From NCBI RefSeq assembly GCF_028583425.1, contig NC_072792.1, forward strand, positions 156,494,676-156,558,675: a stretch of DNA of 64,000 nucleotides. Direction: 5' to 3'. Shown here piece by piece: positions 1 to 14,000 of this stretch (its first letter is position 1; each line of letters opens with the position of its first letter). The notes under the pieces are model-generated. The model did not search any database and was not told where the DNA came from. It was given only the letters and a program-made list of their open reading frames with translations. Position numbers and translations under genes: made by a program. Source of the stretch: Eublepharis macularius (taxonomy: Eukaryota > Chordata > Lepidosauria > Squamata > Eublepharidae).

Positions 1-199
1 TGCTGTGTCATTATTTATGTACTATGTATTAAAATATATACATCTCACCTTTCCTTGTGGCTCAAGGTGGGGAAATCCTTTGCTTTCTCCTATCCTGCAA
101 CGGAGGCAACTTCTTCTGGGTTTTAAACTGTTTTTAAAAAGGAGCAAACAGGCTTTCTCTTACTCTGTATCAAGTCTACTCCCATGCCCTCTTATCTAA

Positions 200-557
200 G
201 AGCCAAGCAACAAGAGATGAATTACAGGAGGAGGAGCATGTGAAGGGAGTTGCAATGTTAGCCGGGAAGCTGAGTTTTAAAAGAGATTGGAAGGCTTTGT
301 CAATTTCTCCTATCTACAGAGCCAGGGAGATCCTGCTCAGAGGGCTTGTTAATTTCCTCTTTGCCTCCTAAGGCTCTGTCAATTTCACCTCCCCTTCTAA
401 GAGGTGAAGAAGAAATAAACATATCTTCTGAGCAGTGATCTGGAGAGAGGAAATTGACAAAGCCTTCCAATCTGTTTTAAAACTCAGCTTACCAGCTAAC
501 ATTGCAATTTCCTTTATGTGCTCTTCTTTGTGTAATCCGTCTCTTGTAGCTTAGCTC
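200..557. mobile_element. PIF/Harbinger-like palindromic MITE, copy 1
   Basis: A 358 bp near-palindrome with ends GAGCCAAGC and (inverted) GAGCTAAGCTACAAGAG, flanked on both sides by TAA (197-199 and 558-560). The 3 bp TAA duplication fits the TWA target of PIF/Harbinger transposons. No transposase frame is present, so it is non-autonomous. A second copy lies at 59914-60273. Confidence 0.75.
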
Positions 558-660
558 TAAGATGCCTTCTGTCTCCACCTGGATTGGGGATAGAGTTACC
601 CTTACATTAAGGGAGTAATGGCTTCCATCACTCCACACTCAATACACAGTCTAAATAGGT

Positions 661-827
661 TAGTTAGATGAGTAGCCATGTGGATCTGCAGTAGAACAGC
701 AGGGTTTGAGTCCAGTGACACCTTAGAGACCAATAAGATTTTCTGAAGAAGGGAGCTTTGATTCTAGAAAGTTTGCACTCTGAAAATCTTGTTGGTCTCT
801 AAGGTGTCACTGGACTCAAATCCTGCT
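661..827. mobile_element. Hairpin retro-repeat, GCTACTGGACTC family, head-to-head pair
   Basis: Two partial copies in inverted orientation: the left arm reads the family 3' end on the minus strand, the right arm (from about 743) on the plus strand, with a hammerhead-like core (CTGAAGA at 743-749, GAAA at 767-770). Flanks carry a 13 bp duplication, agtctaaAtaggt at 648-660 and agtctaaAcaggt at 828-840 (one mismatch). The variable-length duplication suggests target-primed reverse transcription. Confidence 0.75.
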
Positions 828-3800
828 AGTCTAAACAGGTATTTCTATTTAGGAGTGAGATATTCTTTTGCATTTATTAAGTCGTAAATTGAACAGTTAC
901 AGTATGAAGTAATGTCTTAGCTGGAGAGCTTGCTGTGGGTGGCAAGCTTTTTCATATGGTGGGGAGAATACTGCAGCTAGCCTGACGGAGTCCTTTCCTG
1001 TGGCCTGAGACAAAAAGAGAGACTTTTCATAGTGTCCAGCAAGTCTTATTTCATACTGTGCTTCTCTCGACTAAAATCAAATCTGTGTTGTAAGCATTTA
1101 AGGCATGATAAGTGCTGCAAGGCTCTGCATGCATTATGTAGCTGAGCACTGCATTCATGCTTGTGTGTGTGTGTTTCCTTTTCTGTAACTTCCTCCCTAA
1201 GGGTACCCCATGATGTCACTGAAGGCACTAAACTCACAGCTTCACGGATCCAGGGAGTGAGCTGTCAGTTTCGAAGTAGACTCTGGCCTGAAATGCACAA
1301 ACGGGCGCTCAAAGCGATGAATAAGCTGTTTTCAGCATTTCCAGTAGCTTGCAGCGTCCTTGGGTCTTGATGTGTATTTTTTTTGAAGGATTAAGCATTA
1401 CCTGTTAAGAACCAAGCTCTGCTGTGTGTATGGGGTTTTTTTGGATGGCAGGATGGTAGCCAGAAGGGAAATGGCCCGGTTTTGGAGCCTGGAGAGCCTT
1501 CAGATAGGTATGTGAGTAGGAGATAAGCTCCGTTTATTCTGTGTGACATTTATGTTTTAAACTCTGTTACAATTGCAGGGATTGACTCAAGTATAAAATA
1601 ATGTTTGTGCTAGCTAGGTGAGCAGCTAGACCAGTCCATGGAATGACCAAAAATGCAGGTTTTTCTTCTAGTCTGAACATTCCATTAGAGAGATAAAGAT
1701 TGCCCATTCATGCCTGCCTGTTTTCTCCAGGCAGTAAACAATAGAGAAATGGCTACAGACAGCAAGAGACAGCAAACTGGCTATGCAGAATTTAAGCTGA
1801 TGCTCTGCAAAAGAGGACTGAGCCCCACATTTATTATTGCAAATAGGTATTTGTTCTGGTATATTTGTGTATCAGAATTCATGATTTAACACGGCTGTAA
1901 AACTGAGTCACAGCATGCAAATATTCCCCATGTACTTTTAGGCTGGGAGCTATTTACAGATCTTCATGAAAGTGATTTTCCAGCATGACTGCTATGTATA
2001 AAAAGCATGCATTTTTATCAATTCATTAGCTTTCACTTTGTTTATGATTCCTGTATTTTGGGAATATTTCAGCTTTTGTAAGACTACAACTAGAAACAAG
2101 ATCATGCAGGTTTAAACAAAATTTGGAATTAAAGATTTATTGTTAGCCTCAGATGACTGCACATAAAGGCAGTTTTACACTTCCAAAGAACAAAATCCAC
2201 AAGATATGTATTCAGCTTTTTTAAAAAAATCAGCATGGTTTACAAGAAGAGGTTTGGAAAAGTTAGGTATCCTAGACTAGCAGTTATATAACAAGTGTTT
2301 GGGGTACTCTATCGTTATGTCATCAAGAGAATTTAGAGTTCAACCTTTTAGCAAGTCCAAAGAATGATCAGTACAACAGTCTATACTAAACTCACCTCCA
2401 TCCGTTGATGTGATTTTGCCTCTAAGTCTACTGAGCTGGGGAGCCAATCAGTTTCTGTGCTGCCTGATTCTGTGGCATAGCCAGACCCACAAGCCTTGCT
2501 TGTTGCCCCAGCAGTTGCCTGGGGCACATTGTGGTACCTGTATTGTACAAGTGTATAGCAAGGAGCCTTCCTACTTTTCAGTCAACATCCCAAGCAGCCC
2601 CAGCATACAGCAAACTATGATTGCTATTAACTGTGATCCAAAAAAGCGCAGTTTGCCCTCTCCCTGCCCCTGAAGAAAGGTTAGAGCATCCAGTTTTGAA
2701 GCCATTCAAACTCTCTTCTTTATATGAAATATGTAATCCATATCTATTAGTGACAGAAACAGTTTACTTAATGGGACTTAATAGCAGAATTTTGACTTTA
2801 ATTGGATCCATGGGGTAGTAGCTTCTTCTTTCTGTCCCAGAGCTAGATGTGAAACTTCCCAGCATCATTTTGATGCATCTTTTTCAGAAATCATTTTACA
2901 AGGTTTAATTTGCTTGGCTTTTTAGAAAATGTCTTTCTTTCTTTCTTTTTCTTTACCATGAATATTATTTAATCGACTTTTCTGGTTTGGTTTTATGATA
3001 TTTAAAATTGTCTCAGTTTATCTCCCTCTCTGCATTTGGCATGCCTATGTGTTTCCTCTCTGGGACTAACCACTGTCCTTTCTATTAGGATTGTTGCTCC
3101 AAGACTCCCAAGGCTCAAGCCAACACTGTTTGTCTTAAAAGGCATGTTTTCACACACCTCGATGGCAGCTGCCTGTTTGGAAGTGTGCCATCTTCTTTGC
3201 CCCCTGCATGAATTAGTTCCTCTTCTAGATTTGTTCTCTAAAATAACAAACATACATAGTTGCCTATTTTGTACTGATCAGTCTTCCTGGCCTACTTTCT
3301 TCCACAGCTTCTTAACTGTTCCGCCAACATTGTGTTCAATATTTAAGTGATTGGCTACATACAGATGATTGGCATCCTACAGTGCCGTGCTCACCAGAGT
3401 TACAGCCTGCTAAACGCATTGATTTCAATTGACTTAGAAGGGTGTAACTCTGTTTAGGATTGCACTTAGAGGTATATAAATCGAATGTTGTTGTTGTTTT
3501 TAATGAAGGAGTGCTTTTGCCTTTTCATTCCTCCCCAACCCAGGCCCTACTTTCTGTTCTAGTTCTATCCTGTACCCAGATGGGAGTGATGAGGGTGAAG
3601 ATTTGAGCTTTTGATGTTTCATTGCAGCTGTCTGTGAATATAACAACCAGTAATTTTACTTGTCGCAAATTTTTTTAGGTTTACTTACATTTTTCTATTT
3701 TTAATGTTTTGTGATATTTAAATTGCAGTAGTTTTATATTCTGAATATTGTACATTATACACCATTTTTATATTATAAATGTTGTATACCTGGGGTAGGA

Positions 3801-4920
3801 AAGATGGTCACAAAACTTAACAATAAAAAAGCTAAAGAGCTTGTACTGTAGATGACTATGTAAGGTTGTACAAAGGCTGAATTCTGTGCAGCAAGAGTTT
3901 CCTTTTATGTATCAGTGTCAGGGGAAAGGGGTGAGTCCGCCAGCACTCTGAAGATTAAAAGAGTTTTTGGTCTAATCAGAGAGCCGATCTGTTCGTATTA
4001 TATTATTACACAATACCCAGCTCAATGTGTATATATATGTTGTGGTTTGGGATGGATTTTGTAAGCTGCTTCAAGAGCCACATATGGTGCAAAGACATGC
4101 TAAAAAAACTTTTCAATAAAAAAATTATACAAACTGAAGTTGTAGACAAAGGAGGTAGAATTCTGGGCTGTACCAAATCAGAGATGCAAGTGGGGGTGGT
4201 GGTCATATTTTAATTCCCCCCCCCCATGTAAAACATTTCTATTTATTGTTTAAACTGATTATGTCCCACCTTTTTGGTGATAAGAACAAGGCAAAACTAG
4301 AAGCAAATGATGAAAAGAAATCACTGTTAAAGAAGAATCACAGTAGCCCAATCAATAACCAACAGTATCTCTGGCCATTACTTAGTTTCCATCTCTTCTC
4401 TTAAACAGTCATGTTCTCACTGTGTGACAGGAGGTAAGCAGTGACTGAGCCAAAGGCTCAGTCATTGGAAGGAAGTCATTCTAAGGCCCTGGTGCTACCT
4501 CTTAAAAGGCCTTATTTCATGTTCATAGAAAACCAGTGTGTGAGAGAGATTTATAATCCATTGATTTCAGTGGACTTAGAAAGTTGTAACTCTGCTTAAG
4601 ATTGCACTGGTAGAAAGGTCCCTTTTTACTTCATGCAAGGAACTTTTCTTTGTGGTGGAGCATTCAAAAATACAGTCCAGAATCCTCCCAGCTCATTCGG
4701 TATAAAGTGTACATTAGCTTTTATTCTAGGTTCAAATCTCTCATGATCCTAGAAGCTGAGAATAAGGGCTCCATGTTTTTCTAAGTGGGGTTTTTCTAGA
4801 AAAAGAAGAATGTATTCCGGTTGTTTTTTCAATAACAAGTGTTATGATTAAATTCGTGTTACTTATAAGCAGGCAGGCTTTGAATATATTTAATTGCTCC
4901 ATATTTCACTTTTGTGCCAG

Positions 4921-5057
4921 GCACTGCAGATGGTGGTACTGAATCTTCTGCCTTAGTGGATGACAATGGTAGTGAGGAAGATTACAGCTACGAGGAGCTC
5001 TGCCGAGCGAGCCCTAGGTACTTGCAGCCTGGAGGGGAACAGCTAGCCATTAATGAG
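4921..5057 (+). CDS. SPATA13: SPATA13 coding exon: APC-binding region
   Basis: The exon follows an acceptor (tttgtgccag) and ends at GAG|gtaatg. It enters with two bases of a split codon and reads [20 protein letters not shown] then [20 protein letters not shown] and LAINE. The [23 protein letters not shown] stretch is the conserved core of the ASEF APC-binding region, which masks the GEF domain until APC binds. The exon joins directly to the SH3 exon in phase 0. Confidence 0.93.
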
Positions 5058-8000
5058 GTAATGAGAAGATAACCTTTGCACGAATCCCTCCAGCTAACTG
5101 GATAATCCCCCATTTAAGTTTTATAGAAGGAGAACCATTGATCCACAGTCCATTTTTTTGTTGCTGAAAACATACTGATTATTTAATTCATTGATTACCA
5201 TGTCACAGCAGAATATTCCATGGGTTCCATCAAGATGCGAAGCAAACTGGCTCTGTATTTCTGTTGTGGCACCTGCATTACATCCGCAGATGAACCACTT
5301 CTCCCGTCAGTGTTTGGCACTCCCTGTAGAGTCTTTGCCCTTCACAAAATGTTTTTGTTGCAGCTGATAAGTGATGGGAGCATGGTCTATGCAGAGGCAC
5401 TCTGGGATCATGTGACCATGGACGATCAGGAGCTAGCCTTCAAAGCTGGGGATGTCATTCAAGTCCTTGAAGCGTCCAACAAGGATTGGTGGTGGGGAAG
5501 AAGTGAAGACAAGGAAGCCTGGTTTCCAGCAAGCTTTGTCAGGGTGAGTCAGGCAAGATCTCTGCCTTTTACGCAATTAGGTGGCCTTGCATGGCTGGTA
5601 CATTGCTCAAAGCTGAACAGTACTTTCTTTCATTTTCACTGGGATATCAGGATTGTAGTGAAACATGTATCATTCCACGAGTTCCTATTTTTAACTAAAA
5701 GAAATTAAGCCTGCTAGAATTGTCACTGTCCAGAATATCCTGCTTCCCTATTCCTTGCATTTTCAGGTTATATGGTAGCTCTTTCTATGCAAAGTGCACA
5801 AATATAGGTCGCCTCAAAGGAACCAAGCAGATGAGCTACGTGCAAGGTTCTCTGTTATATTTGGTCCCCTCCTCCACATTACAATTTGCAATGCAACTAA
5901 GGTTTTTTTGTGGTGGAAAACAAACCCAATAAAGAGTGGAATGGGAAAGCCACTCGTAGCATTTTCCTTATTTGTTCCTCTCCCTTCAGGGAGTAAAGAG
6001 AATGCAGAAAATCTTTGCATCACCTGTTTGTGTCTATAGGACAAGGTTCCCTGCTTCTCAGGAGTGGCTCCCACAATGGTTAGGTATTCATCCCTGGGGA
6101 TGCATTAAGGTTAAATTAAAAAATACTACCCTGTATTGTTATTTTTGTTGGTTTTGTTTTTAAAAAATTGCTTGTGTATGTTTTTGCACTGTAACATTAA
6201 AAATGTAGCCGCTGAGAGAACTGATAAGGACACTATAAAGGATGGCATGTATTTATTGATTTTATTTTTATTGTTCTCTTCCTCCGAGGACCTCAGTGCA
6301 GGACTTTTATCCTTAGGCTAACATTTTAGTTTGATTAAATTATGAGAAAATTAATTAACTTCCCCAGTATCACAGAGGAATTCAATTTTAGCTAGTTATA
6401 GCTAGTCAGTTTAAACCTGCACCCTTTACTACCCCTCCCCTTCTTCTAAGTTTTGTCATTCCTGTGAACCAGTGGAATGCTGTGTTGGATGGCACATTCT
6501 TAAGCATAATAAAACTGCAGTCCTGTGAATACTGTACCACTGAATTTAGCAGGGGATACTTCCAGATAAACAGGCACAGGATCAAGATCTGTCTGGCTTC
6601 GTTAATTTTGAGGCTGTGTCATGCTTCTCTTTCTGTAACAAAAAGGGGAATAGGTGGGTAAGGCACAAAAATGGGTAATGAGTCAGTAGTTTCAGATTGG
6701 AATTGCACTTCCTGAACAAAACCTGTTGCCCAATTTTTGCCATGAGAATCATCGCTCAATTCTCGTTACAAATTATATGGTAAATGCAAAGAAACCATAG
6801 GGTAACAGGCACTGTTACCACTTTATACACTGCACTCCACTTACAACGACCACAACTAAAGCAGAGAGCTGTCTAGATGGTGCAGAATCCGAAGCTGACC
6901 TTTGCCTTACCCCCAAACCCCCTTCATGTTTCAGAATGGGCAACATCGTTTCCTATGTGCCAGATGAACTTCCAGGCTGCTTTACAGTCCAAATTGCTGC
7001 TCCTTGGGGCTATTTTTTTTAAAACATGAAGCATAGATAATGAACTGCTTTAAAAGTCTACCAAGAGGCTAAATGATCAGTATAAACGTTAAAAGGTTTC
7101 TTATAGAAGCTGCATTGATATTAATTGGAGACTGCTCTTTCAGTTCACTTACTTGATCTTGTCCATTTCAAAGTGGTCTTCTAATGCTCACTTTTTAAAA
7201 GAAAGTGGCAATGATTTAAACCACGTCAGCTCTTATATTGAACAACATGAGTCCAAGCCAATCTATTTGCTCAGAGATGACTGTACGGTGCATAAGAGGA
7301 ACTTAAAGAATAGCTTAACAAGGGCTCTCAGAATGGTTAATGACATGAGAACTTTTCCACCTAGGATTTACATAACAACGTTGTTTTAGGAAGCCCTGTT
7401 AAGAACCGTTTACTGTGAAACTGCAACAAAGCTGAACACAGCAGGCTTATAAGTAGCCTCTCACCTAGTTGCCAACAATGCACAGAAATGTCCTCCAGGT
7501 AGACAAGGAGGGAGTGTTACAATAACTGATTGTTGCTTTCATATAAATAGCTGTATAGGCATCTGTGGGCAGCACAAAGCCAATTTTTTAAAGCAGGCTA
7601 GTGATTTTTGTGAATTGTTTTCAAGGTTGAACATAGCTATATATCACCTACCTTATGGGCTGGAAGTTCCTCCAGCCCGAGCAACTTTCCCCTGACGTAA
7701 GTGGCTCTTCCATTGGAGGAAGAATGGTTTAAATTGAAGGAAATTTCCTTAGGCTGAAGGGTGAGTTCAGTCTTTGTTTGGTTGAGTGGTTTTCAGTAGG
7801 CTTCACTTTGTGTAGCTGTAGCCATGTGCTCGGCTCTGAAGATCTACTTCAGATAGACATCTGAAGTAGCATGTCCAGTACATTTCTGACTTTTTTCAAA
7901 GCATGCTTACCAAGTGGCATGGGGTCTTGCGCTTGACAAACAGAACTGCAGTGCTTCAGATCTAGACCATAACATGTGGTCTCATGTGAACCTGCCCATC

Positions 8001-11000
8001 CCTTGAAGTAATCTTCTTAGGCCCTTCGTCTTTAGAGGCTAGGTGGTGCCAGTTGTAGACAGGGCCTTTCTGTGATGGCACGTTGGCTATGTACTATTGT
8101 CTACAGATACACTTGTTTAACATCAGTCTTAGGCTTTTATGCCCCAGGTGACAGTGATTTTATTCTCTCAAAGTTTGAGTGATTGAATTCTTCTGCTAAT
8201 CAATGTTTCTGCTGTTTTTTTATAATTGATTTTATTTGATCATTCGTTTGTTAGCGACTTTGAAATTTTTAAACTTTAAGGCAGGATGGAAATGTATTTA
8301 TTTTTAAAAAAAGTTTAAGCTGCCATTCCATCCAAGGCAGTGAACAATAAAAACCTTAAAACAAGATTAAACACACACACACACAATTAAACAATTAAAA
8401 ACAGAACAGAACACATAAGCAAATAAACACATGAATGGGAGAAAGGATCAGTAAGAATCAATGGAAGAACGCCAGACAAAAGAAAATAAAAAAGTTTTCA
8501 TTCACTGGTGAAAGATGATAGACAAAAAGTACCTTAAATTTAAGAGAGCTGCATTGACCTTAATGAGCATATTCTATTTTAAAAAATGTTTTATGTTGAC
8601 ACACGGCCCAATAATTGCACAGTTTGGGTTTGTGCTGTAGCGATGCTTCTATTTAGTTGTTTTTCTCTTGTGATGAATCCAGCTGCGAGTCAATCAGGAA
8701 GAACTTGCAGAAAACTGCAGTAGCCTTCAGGATGAGGAACAAAATGCAGATCCTGGGAAACACCGCCAAAAAATTGCCGAAAACAAGGATCAGATGAGAA
8801 CAAATGTTATTCAGGAAATAATGAACACAGAGCGGATCTATATCAAACACCTCAAAGACATCTGTGAGGTAAGCTATGAGGTAATAATGAACTCTGAAGG
8901 CCAGGGGAAAATTATCTGTGTTATGAAGGGGAAACTCATGTTTTATCTTAGCTGCTTATAGCATGGCTGCATTTCCCCAGGCAGAAAACGAGGCTGTAAG
9001 GAGGTATGAATCCCATCACTCTAGTACTAGGTTTCCTCTGCCTGGGAATTGTAAAGCAGCTCAATAGCAGTCAACAGGGCTGCCTAGAAGTGTGTGTAAG
9101 GGGTGGGGGACTATGGCTTCAAAATCCCAGGGGCTAGGATCACCCTGGGAGCCAGCCGAGGTCCTGCTGGGGGATAATAGTTTCATGAGAATTCTTAAGC
9201 AATGATGTAACATACATCGGGCAATGTTTTGACTCAGAACCGGGGCTCCCTGAGAGCCCATTTAGCAGGCAGCTGCCACAGACTTTTGCTGTCCGCTGCT
9301 GCTATATTAATGTAACCTGTTCACTGAAGCCCTGCACAGTTTACCCGCATATTAACTGACTGTGTAAGAAGGGAGAGCAGGCCGAAGCATGCTGGCCCCA
9401 CCTCTGCATGCTCACTGAGTCATCTGCAACGTGTGAATGCACAGAAGAAATGTCTGCCCATAGACTTCCTCCAAAGATCGTAATGCTTCTTTCCAAACAT
9501 CAATAACCTCAAGGAAGGAGCTTTGTACAGACACTTCCTCTGCGTGTTTGCATGTGCAAATGACTCAGCAATTTTGTGGCAATGGCGGTGAGGCCAGCAC
9601 CCTCGTGCCCAATATCCTTGTCCATGCGGTTCATCAATGTGCAAATAGGTCATCTGTTCAGGGCTTGAGGTCAGCAGCAGCAGCAGCCTGGGTCACAGCT
9701 TTGCAACTGTGCCTGCAGTGACTCTTCCTACCACTGGGGGTGCTGTGCATCCAGCCATAGCAGAGATGAAAACTGAGCAAATATGTATGGGAGAAGTAAC
9801 ATTTGTTAGGATAATAGATGTGTTTCTTGACGAAATGGTATTCGGTAAGTCAGAAGAATAAGAAGATATGCACATTTATATCTGTAAAGTTAAATATGGA
9901 CTCAGTTTTCAAATGTGTTTTTACTGAAATTTTTTGAGGGCAGGATTGGGGAGGGAGGGATGATAGGATTAGATACAAAATTAAATACGGACAATTTTGC
10001 AAAAAAAAAAAAGTATTAGTTTTGTACCCATGGAAGGGGGAGGTATTGTACTTTTAGGGCGGGACTTTCATATATTGTATAGCCACACAGTGACATCGTG
10101 CAGAACAGAACTTATTTTCTGCTCTCAAAGAGGCTAAGAATCCTGCTGTATCATTTTTAGGGGTACATTCGTCAGTGTCGCAAACATACAGGGATGTTCA
10201 CTGCAGCCCAACTCCTCACCATTTTTGGAAACATTGAAGATATTTACAAATTCCAAAGAAAATTCTTGAAAGATCTAGAGAAGCAGTACAACAAAGAAGA
10301 ACCCCACCTGAGCGAAATAGGATCCTGCTTTCTTCAGCATGTAAGCTAGTTAATGCTGTTTTGTTTGCATGAACCTTGCTCTTCTGAGTAAGGAAAGCTG
10401 CAGGGCAACAACACTGCAAAATGAAATTTCAGTATAATCTTTTAAAGTCTCCCTGATTTCACCATAAACATCATATAAATTGGTTTGATCCATGCATGTG
10501 TACAACTGAGTATAAAGCATGGTAGCTCCAAAGCTAGAATCAGTCTACGATCTGAAATGTCGTTACAAGTACCTAGGCTGATATTCTTTATAAAAGGTTT
10601 CCGGAGCTTGATTGGTGGGAGGAAACGCTACTATTTATTCTTCTGCTACTACTTCTAGCCTTCTAAGCATCTCCAATAAACAATGCTTAATTCAGTTAAA
10701 CTTTCAGTTCTTTGAGGTCCATTCACATGGCTGAGCTTCCCCTCCCCCTCACATACACACTATGAACCATGCTAAAGTCCACAAGGATTGCGTGGGAGGA
10801 TTGCATGTGATGTAGTTCCAGCAGTTGTTTCTGCCGGTGCAGCAGTGCTTTTTGGAATGGCCATGGTTGCAGGCATTGCAGCTGATTGCTGCCTGGATAT
10901 CACGTTTCCCACATGACTTCAGTCCCATGCATGTATGAGAAAGAGAATAAGCTGTGTTCAGTATCCACTGGGAAGCCTTTATGACTGGTTTCTGTTCCAG

Positions 11001-14000
11001 AGATCCTTTCGTTTGCAAACTCCTGGGTACAGATTGTATAGTATAAATTTGTGTTGTGTATATTCACTCATCTTGATCCCTACAGTGTGGAGTGGCAGCC
11101 CCACAGGAGTGCTACCACTCCCCACTGGTTTACCTTTCTGTCCCATCTTTGAGAGTCTGGGCAAGATGCAGGTCCTGTCAATACACCCCCACATATTATT
11201 TATTTGCTTACTTCATTTATAGTCTGCCTTTCTTGCTGAGGTTCAAGACAGATCACAGCTAAAAACAATGTAATAGGAACAGTATAATACATACTCCCAA
11301 CAAAATAATATCCTCTCCTCAAAAAGAGACCATTGCCCCAAAATACAGTAGAATACTAACAATAAAGCAGAGATTACAAGATTGGAGAACAATGCAGTGA
11401 AACATTATATACAATTAACATAGTAATAAAGCAGGATTACAAAATTAGAGAACAATACAAAAAAAAACCCATCGTAATATGTCCAATAAAGACTGTGGGA
11501 AGTATTATGTCAAGCCCCCACCCCACCCCTGCAGATGCCTAACTAGCCATTCCAGCTGTTGCTCCTAGCTTCTGTCCTCTTCCCTCTGTACTGTATGGCC
11601 ATGGAGGGGGTGTGTGGAAATTGAGTAAAGTTGTCACACATTTCCTATTTGAGGAGATGCAGTGGCCAAACATAAGGCCCCATTTTTTATTGTCTTGTTT
11701 GTACCTTCTTTAACCTCATGGAAGGAGAAAAACATTCCCAGAATAAATTTTGTCCAACAACATCAAACAAAAAATGGGGGACTAAGACAGGGAAGTTTTA
11801 AAATCATGAGCACATACAGCCCATACAGGTACAACTTTTAGGGTTAGGCTCCATCTCCTCTCCTAGTTCCTCCTAATTCTTTGGTTGAGGCCATGCTGAA
11901 CTTCGTCCTGCCATGGAATTCTTTCTGGGTGGCACCTCTGAATGGCTCTGGCCCTTCTGGTTATGGCCGAGTTTGGAATTTCCTTCCCCTTGCTTATCAA
12001 GGAGCCCTCATTTTGATAAAATGTTATAAACAACTTGGACCCATCATGACAAAGAAAGCAGCTCCATCTCCTGGTCTGCTTGCACTTCTGACAACAAGGG
12101 GGGTTGTGCAGAAAAGACAAAGTGGCTGGGGGCAGGGGAGTGCAGGGAGCACCCTTTTAAAGCTTTTGCTTGGCTTTAAAAACATGTACAGATATTTTAA
12201 GTAATGTTTTGTTGTTTCCTTTTAGCAAGATGGTTTTGCTATCTATTCAGAATATTGTAACAATCATCCTGGTGCCTGCATTGAGCTATCCAATCTGATG
12301 AAACACAGCAAATACCGCCACTTCTTCGAGGCTTGTCGCTTGCTTCAGCAAATGATTGATATTGCTATTGATGGTTTTCTTCTCACACCTGTGCAGAAAA
12401 TCTGTAAATACCCTCTACAGCTTGCAGAATTACTTAAGTACACCACACAGGAGCACAGGTAGGACAAGCTCTTTTTTTCCCCCCTCATGGGGACATTCAC
12501 AAACTCACAGCCATGCACTGTGGATACTTAATCCAGTATCACTTCCATCCATTTGTCCTGTTGCCACAAACGCTAATATGGATTGCTGTGTTCTGTTCAT
12601 ACATAGACTGGCAACAACACTGGAAAGAAGACAACCAGTATGAGTATCATCTGGGCCAAAGGCAGCAGTTGCATTTAATTTGTAGTGTTTCCACCCTTGT
12701 GCATTGTTGTTGTGTGGTGAATTGAAAACAGAAGGGTAAATCAGCTGAGGCAGTATGGGCCTCTTGTAAGACGTTATCACCCCAGAAGACGCACAGGTTA
12801 TTATTGTTCAAAAAATTTCCCAGGTCAGAATCTTGCTACAAGAAACAATGTAGTATGTCAGCAAGGAAGGCTTCTGCCTTTCCAAACAGGTGATTCCTCC
12901 TTCCAGCATGCTTTCTGAGTAATAAAGCCCATTGAGAGGAATGTGATAACACCTTGGCTTCGTGAGCTTCAGACCAGTGTGGACTGTATAGTAAGCAAAC
13001 ACCTGGTACAGACAAGCAGACTCCTAAGTATGTAAAGACAGCTCCAAGAATAGTCGCGCAGGCAAAATCTAGTTTGATGAGAGGAGAAAACAGTGTCCTG
13101 ATGTGATCAGAGCCCATGAAACCAGCCATAAAGCTGTGGTTAATGAGCAGTCAGCCCAGGATGTTATACTGCTGATGCCACACACTTCTTTTCAAATTAT
13201 TAAATGCTCTTCAGAATTTTTTTTCCCTGAGCATTTCTCATGGTTCAGCTGTCTTGGGGGAGGGAGCTGCTTTGTTACCCATTTTATTCTCTCTAACTTT
13301 CTTTTTTTTTTATTCATTGCTGTTTCAGAGACAGCTATGAAAAGAGCTATCTTAGCTTTGTGCTGAAAAGAGGCCAGGGATTTTCCCTTCATCTGAGCTG
13401 TTCAATTGTATTCTCTGTGTATACAAAAGGACTGCTGTTGGGGCAGTAGTCTCAGCTCAGCATGAAGATCCCAGATTAGCAACAGGAGAAACAGACTCCT
13501 CTCTCACTCTATCGCCCTTCTCCCTATGTCTTTTAATGCTATTTTAAAAAATAAAATAAAATGATGATGGTTAGTTCTTTTGTGTTCTTTATAATGGCTC
13601 ACTAAATTTCTCAGTTATAAAAAAGAGACAAAGCTAGAACAGGATGTAAGAGCCTCAAGTATAGCCTTTAAAGCACCAATACTGTCATACTTTTTATTAG
13701 AACTACCTGAAATGATGTATGTGTAACCCAGAATGTGTTTACTCAGAAGTAAGCCCCACTAAGATCAATAGTGCTCACTCCCTAGTCAGTGTGTTTTAAG
13801 TTTGCAAACAAGTTAGTGAGCAGGCTTTCAGATTCAATAGAGCTCTTCATCAGATTGAACATTAAGCTTGATGGAAATTATCTTGAGTTTGATACTTGAG
13901 GCTCATGTCTACTTGGACTAGACTTTGGCTGCCCTGTTCCCCCCTCCCACAGGTACCCAAAATTCTGTTAAACCACAATCAACAATAAACAGGACTTGAT

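Larger units (their letters stand above)
1..4920 (+). other. Intron of SPATA13 (upstream part)
   Basis: No coding exon recognised. It holds a Harbinger-like short element (200-557), a hairpin retro-repeat (661-827), two fragments of the AGTGCAATCCTAA hairpin repeat (about 3405-3470 and 4557-4612), and a CT-rich run near 2937. An AATAAA-bearing AT-rich stretch near 3820 and 4115 resembles a 3' end but no gene can be attached to it. Confidence 0.5.

Noticed and set aside
3036-3350. A 104-codon open frame in the first intron sequence
   Set aside because: No known domain, no splice-site or start context, an opposite-strand frame of similar length overlaps it; chance frame.
3816-4120. AATAAA motifs in AT-rich sequence suggesting a gene 3' end
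   Set aside because: No coding exon upstream belongs to it, and such motifs are expected by chance in AT-rich introns.
5220-5708. A single 162-codon frame including the SH3 sequence
   Set aside because: Only 5364-5543 is exon; the rest is intron read through in the same frame, as the cag acceptor and gtgagt donor show.
8365-8386. CRISPR-like or other structured repeats
   Set aside because: It is a plain (CA)n microsatellite in an intron of a vertebrate gene; no array of any kind exists in the window.
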